A DNA stretch of 64,000 bases from Paenibacillus silvisoli (GCF_030866765.1 NZ_CP133017.1:5422501-5486500), one strand, 5' to 3'; shown: positions 26,388-35,393, numbered from the stretch's first letter. The notes: a model not told the origin generated them from the letters alone. Numbers and translations are program-made.

Positions 26388-27239
26388 CTATACCCTCTCC
26401 GCAGCAGCTTCGCCGCGAACGACCTCGACATGCAGCAGCCTCGTCTTCGTCACCATGCCGGCGCTCTCGAGCGTCCGCTTGGACGCATCGTTATAGTACC
26501 AGCAGCCGCTGACCGGAACCACGCCATGCGCCTTGCACCAGCCGCGCATCGCCACGATGATCGCTTTTCCCATTCCTTGCAACCGGAAGGCCGGATTGAC
26601 AAACATCCCGATGCTGCCCAGCCCGTCAACTAGCCTGGACCTCTCCAGCACGCCGATGCCCAGCAGCTCGTACTCCCTGTAATAGACGAAAATTTCGCCC
26701 CGCCCGATTCGATTGGCGTAATCGCCCACGAAATCGACACAGACCTGTTCAATCACCGGGAGATCCTTGGCCTCGGCCAGCCGGAATTCATTTTGCCCCC
26801 CGTCGCCATCACCATCTCCATCGCCGCCGGCCGCCGCTTCAAGCCCGCTGTCTTGAAAGAAATAAGCTTGCTTCTTGATCGCGTAATCCTGATCGATGAC
26901 CAAGCTGATCAGGCTCTCATCGCAGGTCGGCACAAACAGAAACTTCACCGCAAACTCGTCGATTACCCGAACGAACAAAGACTGCGCGTACTTGCGCCAG
27001 ACATCGCGAATATAAAACTGGGTCAACCTCTGATTGTTGAAGATCGCAAAATATCCGATAACGGCATCGGCATTGGCTCGGATCGCGTAAAACGCAGAGC
27101 CGAGAATATGATCCTCCAAAAACGAGTCGATCGGAGAGGCCAACTGCCCGACATATTCATCGATGAGGGGCCGCAAATCTCCAATCGGACACGCCGAAAA
27201 GCTGAACGCATTTCCGTCTACGATACCTATCGCCTCCAT
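26388..27239 (-). CDS. GNAT family N-acetyltransferase
   Basis: The 283-residue protein has the acetyl-CoA-binding GNAT core in its C-terminal half: GSIGMFVNPAFRLQGMGKAI (the Q-x-x-G/A loop), followed by GCWYYNDASKRTLESAGM. The N-terminal half also has a GNAT-like strand-helix pattern, as in tandem GNAT proteins. An Asp/Gly-rich linker (GGDGDGDGDGG, around residue 140) joins the halves. The acceptor is unknown. It begins 3 bases after the MFS transporter stop, so the two are co-translated and may deal with the same compound. Confidence 0.85.
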   Translation of the reverse strand: MEAIGIVDGNAFSFSACPIGDLRPLIDEYVGQLASPIDSFLEDHILGSAFYAIRANADAVIGYFAIFNNQRLTQFYIRDVWRKYAQSLFVRVIDEFAVKFLFVPTCDESLISLVIDQDYAIKKQAYFFQDSGLEAAAGGDGDGDGDGGQNEFRLAEAKDLPVIEQVCVDFVGDYANRIGRGEIFVYYREYELLGIGVLERSRLVDGLGSIGMFVNPAFRLQGMGKAIIVAMRGWCKAHGVVPVSGCWYYNDASKRTLESAGMVTKTRLLHVEVVRGEAAAERV

Positions 27240-27242
27240 TTG

Positions 27243-28547
27243 TCATTCCGCATCAAGCCGTGCCTGCTCCTGCTCCGCAGCCCGCGGCGCCCGGAACACA
27301 ACCGGTCCAACCGCCAAAGCGAGCAGCAGCAGCGCGACGCCGATGAACAGCGAGACGCCGTAGCTTTGCAGCCAATACGGACTGTCTTCGATCCGCTTAT
27401 ACAGCCAGCCTCCGAAGAGCGGCCCGATAAAGCCCGTCACGCCCGTCAGCGCCGAGAATACGGCCACGTACATCGGACGGTCGGACTTCGGCGTGTCGCC
27501 GATAATAAAGTTAAATACGAGCAAGTTATAGCCGCCAAGTCCGACGCCAAGCGCAATGTTTACGACCGTCAGGACAAGCAGCACCGGCAGAAACTCAATG
27601 CCCACCCAAAGCACGCAAGCCCCCGCGATGATCGGCAGCGCCCACAGCAGCAGCGTGCGCGTATCGAATTTCGTGTTCAAGTTGCCCCAGTAGTAGTAGC
27701 TGAACATCGTCGTCACCATCTGAACGGTCGTGATGACGGTTATGCCCCATTTGCTGATATGCAGCGTTTCGAGCATAACGTAGGAGAACAACGGCACCGC
27801 CATATTTTGCAGCAAAATAAAGACGGCGATAAACAGCGTCGCCTTCATGTAGCCCGCATCGCGAAGCGGCTTGAGAAACAGCGCGCCCGAGCTCGAAGCT
27901 CCGGACTTCTCGAACGGCAGGTTCGGATAGCGCCACAGCTCGATTCCGTTCCATACGGTGCAGAGCGCGCTGACGACATAAAGAAGGAGAAACCCGGATG
28001 CATCGTCCATCCGCTCCAAAATCTGTCCGCCCACAAGCAGCGTAATGCTGCCGACCGCCCAGTGGATCGTATTGCGGATGCCGAAGTAGCGCCCCCGTAT
28101 TTGAGCGGGTACCATATCCGCGACGATCGACGTCCAGAAGATCGAGCTGGCCGACGCGGAAATAAACGACATCAAGAACAGCCCGATGAACACCTCGACC
28201 ATGAGCGATTTCGAAACGAAAAACGGAATAAGACCGGTTGCGACCCAAAGCACCCGGTGGGTCACGCCGAATATCGTCAGCAGCAGCCTGCGGTTGTTGA
28301 ACCGCTGAATGTAAAACGCGACCACGAGCTGCACCAGGTTCGTCAGCGCCGGAATCGCCATGACGAGGCCGACATCCGATGCCGACCCGCCGAGATAGAC
28401 GACATAGATCGTCAAGATCGGACCGCCGAGCAGGTTGGCGATGATGACCGCCGGAATGCCTTCCATGATGGACGTCAGCAGTCCTCTGCGCTGATCGGAC
28501 ATCTGTTTGCGGCGGAATACGGAAATAAGGTGATGCCAAAATGACAT
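27243..28547 (-). CDS. MFS transporter
   Basis: This 434-residue protein has about 12 hydrophobic helices and the loop pattern of the major facilitator superfamily. IQRFNNRRLLLTIFGV sits between helices 2 and 3, and IRGRYFGIRNTIHWAVG lies near helix 5. GGAGCT lies upstream of the ATG. It is probably a proton-driven efflux or uptake carrier, and the substrate is not evident. The acetyltransferase gene is directly downstream, a common arrangement for detoxification pairs, but this link is inference. Confidence 0.9.
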   Translation of the reverse strand: MSFWHHLISVFRRKQMSDQRRGLLTSIMEGIPAVIIANLLGGPILTIYVVYLGGSASDVGLVMAIPALTNLVQLVVAFYIQRFNNRRLLLTIFGVTHRVLWVATGLIPFFVSKSLMVEVFIGLFLMSFISASASSIFWTSIVADMVPAQIRGRYFGIRNTIHWAVGSITLLVGGQILERMDDASGFLLLYVVSALCTVWNGIELWRYPNLPFEKSGASSSGALFLKPLRDAGYMKATLFIAVFILLQNMAVPLFSYVMLETLHISKWGITVITTVQMVTTMFSYYYWGNLNTKFDTRTLLLWALPIIAGACVLWVGIEFLPVLLVLTVVNIALGVGLGGYNLLVFNFIIGDTPKSDRPMYVAVFSALTGVTGFIGPLFGGWLYKRIEDSPYWLQSYGVSLFIGVALLLLALAVGPVVFRAPRAAEQEQARLDAE

Positions 28548-28607
28548 GTCGGTAGCTCCCCCATGATGTTCCCTCTAAAATGTCCAGCTACGCGGCTGCG
28601 GTCAAAT

Positions 28608-30149
28608 TCAAACGAGAAGCTCCCCAAGCGTCCGGACCATGACCCCCGTGCCGCCCTTCGTTTCCCATGACCGCTCCCGCTCCAGATAAGCGGTACCGCC
28701 GATATCCAAATGCACCCACGGCTTCTCCTCGGCGAAGGCGCCGATAAACAAGCCGCCGATGCTGGCGCCGCCATACCGGCCGGCGCCGTTCTTCATGTCC
28801 GCCGCGTCGCTGTCGAGCTGCCGGCGGAATTCCGGAAACGCCGGCAGCGGCCACAGCCGTTCCCCGGCACGCTTCGAGGCGAGGACGACCTGCTGTTGGA
28901 AGGCCTCATCATTCGTCAGAATGCCGGTAGCTAAGTCGCCGAGGGCAACCATGACCGCGCCGGTCAACGTGGCCACATCGATCAGCTTCGTCGCTCCGTT
29001 GCGAATCGCGGTCGTGAGCCCGTCCGCAAGCACGAGTCTTCCTTCGGCATCGGTATTGACGATTTCCACCGTCGTGCCGTTCATCATCGTCAGCACGTCG
29101 CCAGGCTTAAACGCCCGATCCGATGGCATATTTTCCGCGGTCGGAACGACGATCACGGCATTAAGCTGTGGACGCAGCTCGGCAAGAACGCGCACCACGC
29201 CAAGCACGGCCGCGGCACCGCCCATATCGGAAATCATCTCCTCCATGCCGAGCCGGTTTTTCAATGAGATGCCGCCCGTATCGAAGGTGATGCCTTTGCC
29301 GATAATGCCCCATTTATCATCCTGTCCCGGAGCGCCGTCGTAATGAATGACGATCATGCGAGGCGGGTGGATGCTGCCTTGACCGACGCCGATTAAGCCG
29401 CCCATGCCCTGCTCCCCGCAAGCCTTCTCGTCCATGATCTCGACCTTCAAGCCGTACCCCTTCGCCAGCGTCTCCGCTTCCTCGGCGAGCACGGCCGGCG
29501 TCAGCTTATTGCCGGGCAAATTGGTCAAGTCGCGCGCATACAGAACCGCTTCCGCGAACACCGTTCCGCGGCGGATGCCGCGCTCCCATTGCTCCGATGC
29601 GGCCGTTGCGAGCGGCTCCGGAATCGGCTCTGTCCGGGTGAACGCGACTCTGCTCACATGGTGATGTCTGCGCGCATCGTTCTTTTTCTCCGTTTTGCGC
29701 GTATACAAACCGAGCACGTAGCCCTCCGTCATCGCCTGCGCGGCTTGGCTGACCGTAAACACGGCGCTGCCGACGGAAAGCGACTGCGGCAGCTGCTGCT
29801 GAATGCCGACCGCCTTCAGCTTCTTCGCCGCTTTGGCCGCAGCCGCCGCCGCGTCGCGCAGCCCGTCGACCGTCAAATGGTCCGGGGAGGCGATGCCGAC
29901 GTAAATGACATGCGCCTCCGGGATCAGCCCAAGCGTCGGCAGCACGAGCGTCTCCTTCGGATCGCCCCGGAACAGCTCCTTCTCCGCCTGCTTGCGAACC
30001 GCTTCATCCAGCTGCGGGTGAATCCAGCCGGAGCCGGCAGCCGCCGGCGTCTTCAATTCTTCCTTGCTGATGAACGTGACGACGGCATCGAACGGGGCAT
30101 CGGCCGCATTCGTTTGACTCTTCGTTCCATATGTAAATCGGGCACTCAT
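28608..30149 (-). CDS. pepA: Leucyl aminopeptidase (M17)
   Basis: The 513-residue protein carries the M17 signature NTDAEGRLVLADGL, the two-metal-site segments KGITFDTGGISLK and EEMISDMGGAAAV, and VPTAENMPSDRAFKPGD. M17 enzymes are cytosolic hexameric aminopeptidases that release N-terminal Leu and other residues. Start ATG 30149 (MSARFTYG) is chosen because AGGAG precedes it and the further upstream open frame is not family-like. The family is usually about 500 residues, which fits. Confidence 0.93.
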   Translation of the reverse strand: MSARFTYGTKSQTNAADAPFDAVVTFISKEELKTPAAAGSGWIHPQLDEAVRKQAEKELFRGDPKETLVLPTLGLIPEAHVIYVGIASPDHLTVDGLRDAAAAAAKAAKKLKAVGIQQQLPQSLSVGSAVFTVSQAAQAMTEGYVLGLYTRKTEKKNDARRHHHVSRVAFTRTEPIPEPLATAASEQWERGIRRGTVFAEAVLYARDLTNLPGNKLTPAVLAEEAETLAKGYGLKVEIMDEKACGEQGMGGLIGVGQGSIHPPRMIVIHYDGAPGQDDKWGIIGKGITFDTGGISLKNRLGMEEMISDMGGAAAVLGVVRVLAELRPQLNAVIVVPTAENMPSDRAFKPGDVLTMMNGTTVEIVNTDAEGRLVLADGLTTAIRNGATKLIDVATLTGAVMVALGDLATGILTNDEAFQQQVVLASKRAGERLWPLPAFPEFRRQLDSDAADMKNGAGRYGGASIGGLFIGAFAEEKPWVHLDIGGTAYLERERSWETKGGTGVMVRTLGELLV

Positions 30150-30210
30150 TCTGAGCGAACAACTCCTATCCTTAACAGGCTGGCCCCGCGCGAAATAAAG
30201 GAAACAACAC

Positions 30211-30235
30211 AAAAAAACCGGGTTTCCCCGGTTTC
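30211..30235 (-). terminator. Terminator of the RsbU_N-histidine kinase gene
   Basis: AAACCGGG pairs with CCCGGTTT through a 4-base loop. Seven T residues follow on the minus strand. Confidence 0.85.
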
Positions 30236-30347
30236 CTGGTTCGTCCTTGCCCTGCAGGAAATTTGCTCATTTTCAACCACGAAAATGAACCGATTCTCGC
30301 CGGACAACGTCTGTAAATAGCACGGGTTATACCCCGATTCTAAAGCT

Positions 30348-31721
30348 TTATTCCGCTAATGGCAAATAGATATTGAACTCCGTTCCTTCGCCGCTGCTGC
30401 TGGAAACGCGGATCTTTCCGCCGTGATTGCGGACGATCCGGTAGCTGACCGAAAGACCCAGTCCGGTACCCGATGCTTTGGTCGTAAAGAACGGATCGAA
30501 CAGCTTCGATTTGGTGACGACGTCCATCCCTTTGCCGTTATCGCGGATCGTAATTTCGACGTCATTTCCGTCCCGCCGCGTAATAATATCGATTCTTCCG
30601 CTGCGTTCGCCGCCCAGATCGTCGATCGCATCCATGGCGTTGCGGACGATATTGAGAATGACCTGCTTGACTTGTTTCACGTCGATGGAGATGGCGAGCT
30701 CCTCGTCGTAGGTTTCGAGATGGATTTGGCAGCCTTTCATAAGCGCCTCGCTGTCCGAGAGGAGAATGACTTCTTTCAACAACGAATTAATGAGGACTTT
30801 CTGTTTCATAGGTGCGGAAGGCTTCGAGGAATTCAGAAATTCATAAATGATATCGTTGGCGCGGTCGATTTCCGTTAAAATGATGCGCGAATATTCTTCT
30901 TTGCCGAGCTGGGCGAGATGAGGCTTCAACAATTGGATGAATCCGCGGATCGACGTGAGCGGATTGCGGATTTCATGGGCGATCGCCGCAGCGATCTTGC
31001 CCAGCATCGCCAGCTTATCGTTCTGATAGGCGGATTGCTCGATCTGTTTGTATTCCGTGACGTCTTTGACGCTGAATAGGTAGTCGCCGTCCAGCTGATC
31101 GCCGTAAGTGACGGTGACGAGCAGAAACCGGCCGTTCACGTCCTGAAACTCCAGGTAGCGGCTTCTTCGCAGAAACACTTCCTTATACAGCCGCAAAATA
31201 ATGCGCTTCGTCCCTTTGCTGAGCTGGTTATGCCATAAAATGTCGGTCAGGCTGCATCCGATCAACGTTTTTCGCGGAATATCGAGCAGCTTCGCCATCT
31301 GGACGTTAATGAACGATACGATGCCGTCCCCGTCCAATATCGCGATGCCGCTGTCCATATGCTGCAGCACGTTTTCGTACTTATTCTTGACCATGCGGAA
31401 CGAGCGGTGCGAGCTGAGCAGCATGTCCCGCATCTCGCTGAATCGCTGCTCCGGCGTCTGCTCCGGCAATAAACGGAAGCGGAACGCCACCATAAGCTCG
31501 ATTAAAAAAATAAACGATCGGCTGTAAAGCTTCAGCGCTTCCTCCGATTCGACATTGGCGACGAGCATTTGCATCGATTCTTCATGAATCGCGATAATAT
31601 CTTCCGGGTGTACGCCGTGAAGCAGCTTACCGATTTCCGTCGCTTCAAAAAGCGATGCCTCGCTGCCGCTTCGAATATATTCAGCCAGCGCCGGGAAGTA
31701 TCGCTTTCGAATGGCTTGCAT
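30348..31721 (-). CDS. PAS histidine kinase with RsbU-type N-terminal domain
   Basis: The 457-residue soluble kinase has four parts. Residues 1-85 resemble the RsbU N-terminal RsbT-binding domain (EYIRSGSEASLFEATEIGK, then PEDIIAIHEESM). Residues 113-225 are a PAS domain. The HisKA motif AHEIRNPLTSIRGF has His249. The C-terminal HATPase has the N box in IVRNAMDAIDD, DNGKGMD and GTGLGLSVS. No membrane segments are present. Kinases of this C-terminal type often feed Spo0A. An RsbT-like gene ends 3 bases upstream, suggesting that switch protein and kinase interact. This coupling is inferred. Confidence 0.9.
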   Translation of the reverse strand: MQAIRKRYFPALAEYIRSGSEASLFEATEIGKLLHGVHPEDIIAIHEESMQMLVANVESEEALKLYSRSFIFLIELMVAFRFRLLPEQTPEQRFSEMRDMLLSSHRSFRMVKNKYENVLQHMDSGIAILDGDGIVSFINVQMAKLLDIPRKTLIGCSLTDILWHNQLSKGTKRIILRLYKEVFLRRSRYLEFQDVNGRFLLVTVTYGDQLDGDYLFSVKDVTEYKQIEQSAYQNDKLAMLGKIAAAIAHEIRNPLTSIRGFIQLLKPHLAQLGKEEYSRIILTEIDRANDIIYEFLNSSKPSAPMKQKVLINSLLKEVILLSDSEALMKGCQIHLETYDEELAISIDVKQVKQVILNIVRNAMDAIDDLGGERSGRIDIITRRDGNDVEITIRDNGKGMDVVTKSKLFDPFFTTKASGTGLGLSVSYRIVRNHGGKIRVSSSSGEGTEFNIYLPLAE

Positions 31722-31724
31722 GTG

Positions 31725-32150
31725 TTACTCCTCCCCTGCCGCACAATTCGGCGAATCCACGCGTAGTGGAGAGAGAATCCATTTACGCAGCGTAATCATG
31801 GTTCCTCGCAGCTGATCGTGAGACAGTTCGACGTCGTCAGCCAATTTCTCCAACCACTGTATATTCATTCGACTGGGTCCGCGAAAATGATCGAAAAGCC
31901 TGATTTCTATGCCGCTGGCGGGTTCCCCTTTGCACGGACTGATTTGGCGAATGGTCATATGCCCCTTCTCCGAGAACGAAATGAGCTTAAGCGCTAATTC
32001 GGAAATCGTATACGCAATTACCGTTTGATCAACAAGACTGAAGCCGATCGCTTTCGCGATGTCCCTTCCTCGTTGTCTTGCGCGGATCGCATCAGCTTTC
32101 TCTCGAATATGAAGCATTTCCACGTAATTTCTCGCCTCCGCCCTATTCAT
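31725..32150 (-). CDS. RsbT-like protein with degenerate ATP-binding motifs
   Basis: This 141-residue protein aligns with RsbT from RARQRGRDIAKAIGFSLVDQ through TISELALKLISF to GIEIRLFDHFRGP. RsbT is a kinase and activator in the stressosome pathway that binds the N-terminal domain of RsbU. Key residues have decayed here: the N-box Asn after ISELA is Lys55, and the DQGPGIP box is FDHFRGPS. No GxG loop is visible. It is therefore probably not a kinase, but it could keep the protein-binding role. Start choices are ATG 32150, GTG 32123 (GGAGG 11 bases upstream) and ATG 32117. The histidine kinase begins 3 bases downstream. Confidence 0.72.
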   Translation of the reverse strand: MNRAEARNYVEMLHIREKADAIRARQRGRDIAKAIGFSLVDQTVIAYTISELALKLISFSEKGHMTIRQISPCKGEPASGIEIRLFDHFRGPSRMNIQWLEKLADDVELSHDQLRGTMITLRKWILSPLRVDSPNCAAGEE

Positions 32151-32259
32151 ACCTTCTGCAGGTTCCGAGCCCGAGATCGCTTACAATAATCATAGTAACA
32201 TCGTCCAATCACTGTCAACAGGAGATCCTGTCGAAAGATAGCGAAGGAAGGTAGTACGA

Positions 32260-32286
32260 AAGGCGCAGCACTAAAGCCTGCGCCTT
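32260..32286 (-). terminator. Weak hairpin after rsgI
   Basis: AAGGCGCAG pairs with CTGCGCCTT, but only a short T run follows on the minus strand. It lies 31 bases past the rsgI-like stop. Confidence 0.45.
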
Positions 32287-32317
32287 CATTCACCATTTTC
32301 TGTTCGCGTTGCGATGG

Positions 32318-33847
32318 TTACCGATTGCGATCCCGGTCGTCGCCCCGATTATCGCGGTCATTGTCTTCGTTCCGGCCGCCGCGATCATCGTTCTTCTTGT
32401 CGTTGTCGTTCTTTTTATCGTTGTCGTTCCTGCTATTCTTGTCGTCATTCTTGCTCTTGTCGTTCTGCTTCTTGTCATCACTGCCGGAAACGCCATTATG
32501 GCGACCATCGGAAGTGGATTTACCCTCTTCCTGGCCGCCTTTATGGTCATCGTCCCGGTCTTTATTCCGGTCATTATTGTTGTTCGAATTCTGGTCGCGG
32601 TCACCGTCGCCGCGCTCTTTATCGTCTTGGCCGCCTCGACCCCGATCTCCGTTGTCATCATCGTCATTCTTGCGGACGCTTTCATCCTTACGGTTATCGT
32701 TGTTTTTCTGGTAGCTGCCCAGAACGGGCGCCGAAGGGCTGCCGCTTCCCTGACCGTCGTCATTGCGGTTCCAGCCCTTGCCGTTCTTCTTGTCGTCGCC
32801 CGCGGCATTGCCGCTCTTATTGTTATTTTTTTTCGAGGACGCGTTGTTCTTATCATCGGATTTCTTATTGTTACCCCGATTCTTATTATCGTCCTCGCGC
32901 TTGGCGCGCTTCTCCTTCTCTTTCTCCAGCAGCGCCTTCAGCTGCTCCCGCATTTCTTCCTTTTTCTTCTCGGCGCTGACGGCAGGCTCCGTCTTCGGCT
33001 GCTGCTGCTTCGCCGCCGTATCGGTCTTCTTCGAGTCATCCTCGGTCTTCGCGATTGCCTCGGCCGGTTTGTTATGCTCATTGATGACCGCCTTAACGCC
33101 GCCCCATGGCTTCGCCGTTTGATGAATCGACTGCGTTTTCATCTGCTTGATGGAAACTTTATGCCCCTGCTCCTTCGCCATCAAGTAAAACGCGAGCTTA
33201 CCGGCGGACAAGCCGTCATGCTCCGCTTCCTCCCTGATCTCCTTCGGCGCCGAGAGCGTCGTCACTTCCACCTTCAAGCTGCGGCCTTTATCCGTCTTCT
33301 CGAGCGACTTGCGCACGGCCGCATCCATATGGGTCGTAACCAGATTTTCATACTCCTCTTTATCCGGTTCCGCCATCATAACGCTCGTAATGATGACGTC
33401 GCCTTCACCGCTGTTCAGATACGGCCCTGCGCTGATGCGGTCCATGATCGCTTCCGTGACTTGCTCGAGCGGCAGTCCCTTATAAGCCAAACCTTCCGTC
33501 ACATCCGCGCCGTCGTCGTTGATGGCGCGCAGCTCCTGGACATGCTCATCCGCCGTTACGCCAAGCTCGATGCTCGGGTTGACGTCCATCGTCAAGTAAG
33601 CGACTACTTCCGGTCCTTGGCCGATGCGGCCCAGCAAGAATGGCACGAAGAGGAGAAGCATGACGGCCGCCGCGCCGATACTGAAGCTGTACAATTTGCG
33701 CGGCCCCGCGTATCTGCGGCGTTCCGTAAAACTGAATTCTTCGCCGATTTGAAGCTTTCGGCTTGTTGTGACTTTGCGAAACTGTCCGTCAGGCGTCAAA
33801 ACGATGACGTATTTCGGACCGGTTTCCATGACGATACCGTGACTCAT
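32318..33847 (-). CDS. rsgI: RsgI-type anti-sigma factor with long charged tail
   Basis: The 509-residue protein has an N-terminal RsgI_N-like anti-sigma domain (1-50; GIVMETGPKYVIVLTPDGQF). A transmembrane helix is at 52-73, and an extracellular region has the conserved VVAYLTMDVNPSIELGV. From about 265 the chain is low-complexity, rich in Asn, Asp, Lys, Arg and Gly (for example DNDKKNDNDKKNDDR). RsgI binds SigI inside the cell and senses wall or heat stress, or extracellular polysaccharide, outside. The gene overlaps sigI by 4 bases (ATGA), so the two are coupled. Confidence 0.92.
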   Translation of the reverse strand: MSHGIVMETGPKYVIVLTPDGQFRKVTTSRKLQIGEEFSFTERRRYAGPRKLYSFSIGAAAVMLLLFVPFLLGRIGQGPEVVAYLTMDVNPSIELGVTADEHVQELRAINDDGADVTEGLAYKGLPLEQVTEAIMDRISAGPYLNSGEGDVIITSVMMAEPDKEEYENLVTTHMDAAVRKSLEKTDKGRSLKVEVTTLSAPKEIREEAEHDGLSAGKLAFYLMAKEQGHKVSIKQMKTQSIHQTAKPWGGVKAVINEHNKPAEAIAKTEDDSKKTDTAAKQQQPKTEPAVSAEKKKEEMREQLKALLEKEKEKRAKREDDNKNRGNNKKSDDKNNASSKKNNNKSGNAAGDDKKNGKGWNRNDDGQGSGSPSAPVLGSYQKNNDNRKDESVRKNDDDDNGDRGRGGQDDKERGDGDRDQNSNNNNDRNKDRDDDHKGGQEEGKSTSDGRHNGVSGSDDKKQNDKSKNDDKNSRNDNDKKNDNDKKNDDRGGRNEDNDRDNRGDDRDRNR

Positions 33848-34665
33848 GCTCTCACTCCTTTCACCTGGGATTGCTCCTGCTGCGGCGGTTCTTGCGACCG
33901 AATATATTCCTGCAGGTAAGGGAAATCACCATTATGCAATAATGAAATTGCAATTATGTACTTGCGATTTCGCTCGATCGTCTTTCGGGAGACGCCGGCC
34001 ATTTCGCACAATTCCTTAATGGGCAGCTTCTGCTTCGTCTCCATGATCTCGTACAGCTCCGGCGAATTTGCCAACAGCTTGCTGATCGAGATGAGCAGAA
34101 TGCGCGAATCGGTATGCTTAGGGGATAAATCCGGCAGCTCGCCGAACGTGATGCCGAACTGCTTCAGCCTGCCGTCGTATTCCATAATTTCGAGACGTCT
34201 GGCCTCGGCATCCTGCGTGACGGCGTAGCGCTGCATCGCTTCCTTCATTTCGACCGGGTTGACGGTCAGCTCTTCCTCATCATCTAGATCGAAGGCGCTG
34301 TACGGTACCGAGCCTGCATGCCTTTGCTCTTTTCGGACATAGTCAATAAGCCTGCGCCGGATGACCGTTTCGGCAAAACCGAGGAACGATTTTCCTGCCT
34401 GACTTGAGAATTGACCGATCGCTTCGTCAAATGCAGCAAGGGCGATGCTGAACTCATCCGAGCGCGCGGGGTCGACATATCGTTTGCAAAATCGGCTAGT
34501 CACCTTTGCGATATACGGCTTATAGGTAGCGATGAAATCATCGCGCGAAGCTTCGCCGTTTCGAATCAGCTCCACCGTTTCTTCCGGAGTGATTTTGGAA
34601 TCGGTGGTGACTGCGGACGTATCGTGCTTGCCGCCAAAAATCCGTTTGAACAGTACAAGTAACAA
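33844..34665 (-). CDS. sigI: RNA polymerase sigma factor SigI
   Basis: The 273-residue protein has SigI-like region 2 (ARSDEFSIALAAFDEAIGQF, then FAETVIRRRLIDYVRKEQRH) and a C-terminal HTH (PIKELCEMAGVSRKTIERNRKYIIA). SigI is a heat- and wall-stress sigma-70 member held by RsgI at the membrane. Start TTG 34665 is chosen because AGGTGG lies 5 bases upstream. An upstream GTG in the same frame is possible. The downstream rsgI overlap is the usual arrangement. Confidence 0.92.
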   Translation of the reverse strand: MLLVLFKRIFGGKHDTSAVTTDSKITPEETVELIRNGEASRDDFIATYKPYIAKVTSRFCKRYVDPARSDEFSIALAAFDEAIGQFSSQAGKSFLGFAETVIRRRLIDYVRKEQRHAGSVPYSAFDLDDEEELTVNPVEMKEAMQRYAVTQDAEARRLEIMEYDGRLKQFGITFGELPDLSPKHTDSRILLISISKLLANSPELYEIMETKQKLPIKELCEMAGVSRKTIERNRKYIIAISLLHNGDFPYLQEYIRSQEPPQQEQSQVKGVRA

Positions 34666-34689
34666 CCGCTCCACCTCACACTTACAAGT

Positions 34690-34718
34690 TTCGTGGTGTC
34701 CCTTCCGAATCGGGGGGT
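34690..34718 (-). promoter_or_regulatory. Candidate SigI-type autoregulatory promoter
   Basis: On the minus strand, ACCCCC (34713-34718) and CGAA (34690-34693) are 19 bases apart, about 24 bases upstream of the TTG start. ACCCCC/CGAA-type boxes are described for Bacillus SigI. Spacing was not checked against that consensus. Confidence 0.4.
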
Positions 34719-34734
34719 ACACCGAATTGGTATA

Positions 34735-34764
34735 TAAAAGAAAAAGCCTCCTTCGTCAGGAGGC
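34735..34764 (-). terminator. Terminator of the YgiT-like gene
   Basis: GCCTCCT pairs with AGGAGGC, and TTTTTCTTTT follows on the minus strand. Confidence 0.85.
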
Positions 34765-34777
34765 ATTTATCGTGAAA

Positions 34778-35203
34778 TTAACAATATCCTTCGGAGGTTC
34801 TGCGCTGCAGTAGCTTATTGCGCCGCTGGTTGAGTACGCCTAGCCGCTTTTTCAATTCCGTCTCCCACGCCTCGTCCGCGATTTGCTTCGCGAAGCTGAG
34901 AAGATCCAGTGCCATGTCGATCTGATTCGTCACGACGTCCATCGGGTCTTCGTTCTCGTTGTTCACGCAATTCTCGAACAGGTCTTTCTCCTCCTGCTCG
35001 ACGTATTCGATGAAGTCGACTTCGGACGCGCCGTCGCCATGCGCGTATTCGGCAAGAATTTCGTACTCGTTCTCAATCATGTGATGGATTTCCACGCGGT
35101 GACAAACTGGACAGAACAGAATCGGAACATTATGAATATGCGTACGAAAATGCTTCAGCGTGCCATTCGTGCCAATCATGCTTGCTCCACAGCAAAAGCT
35201 CAT
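34778..35203 (-). CDS. Hypothetical protein with YgiT-like zinc finger
   Basis: ATG 35203 gives 141 residues, with AAGGAGGAG 6 bases upstream. The N-terminal half carries a CCGAS...FCPVCHR Cys pattern with THIHNVPILFCPVC, like the YgiT antitoxin zinc finger. The C-terminal half is helical and acidic (EYVEQEEKDLFENCVNNENED). There is no MqsR-type toxin gene nearby, so a toxin-antitoxin role is not supported. Confidence 0.7.
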   Translation of the reverse strand: MSFCCGASMIGTNGTLKHFRTHIHNVPILFCPVCHRVEIHHMIENEYEILAEYAHGDGASEVDFIEYVEQEEKDLFENCVNNENEDPMDVVTNQIDMALDLLSFAKQIADEAWETELKKRLGVLNQRRNKLLQRRTSEGYC

Positions 35204-35338
35204 GCCTGTCTCCTCCTTAGCCTCCATTACCCTTCATCAATCACATCTGAAACTTTTTATAACTTATTCGCGCCATTGTGTCCAAATTCCTGCTTTGGGT
35301 TTATTGCCAGTGTCATCCAATAACAATCCCTCTATACA

Positions 35339-35391
35339 AAAAGAAAAAAAGGGCCGTCCCCCGCAGCTCGACGCTGCAGTGGGACAACCCT
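35339..35391 (-). terminator. Terminator of the peroxiredoxin gene
   Basis: A long imperfect stem (GTCCC and the GCAGC half-sites) is followed by TTTTTTTCTTTTT on the minus strand. It lies 3 bases past the stop codon. Confidence 0.8.
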
Positions 35392-35393
35392 AT

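Noticed and set aside
26793-28544. 583-codon plus-strand frame opposite the MFS transporter
   Set aside because: Composition is unlike a protein (very high Arg, Gln, His), and the minus-strand frame has clear MFS helices and a ribosome binding site.
32309-33919. Very hydrophobic plus-strand frame opposite rsgI
   Set aside because: The apparent helices are the complement of the Asn/Asp/Lys-rich RsgI tail codons. There is no ribosome binding site.
34778-35203. Toxin-antitoxin role for the YgiT-like protein
   Set aside because: No MqsR-type toxin gene lies on either side, and the protein has no clear HTH domain.
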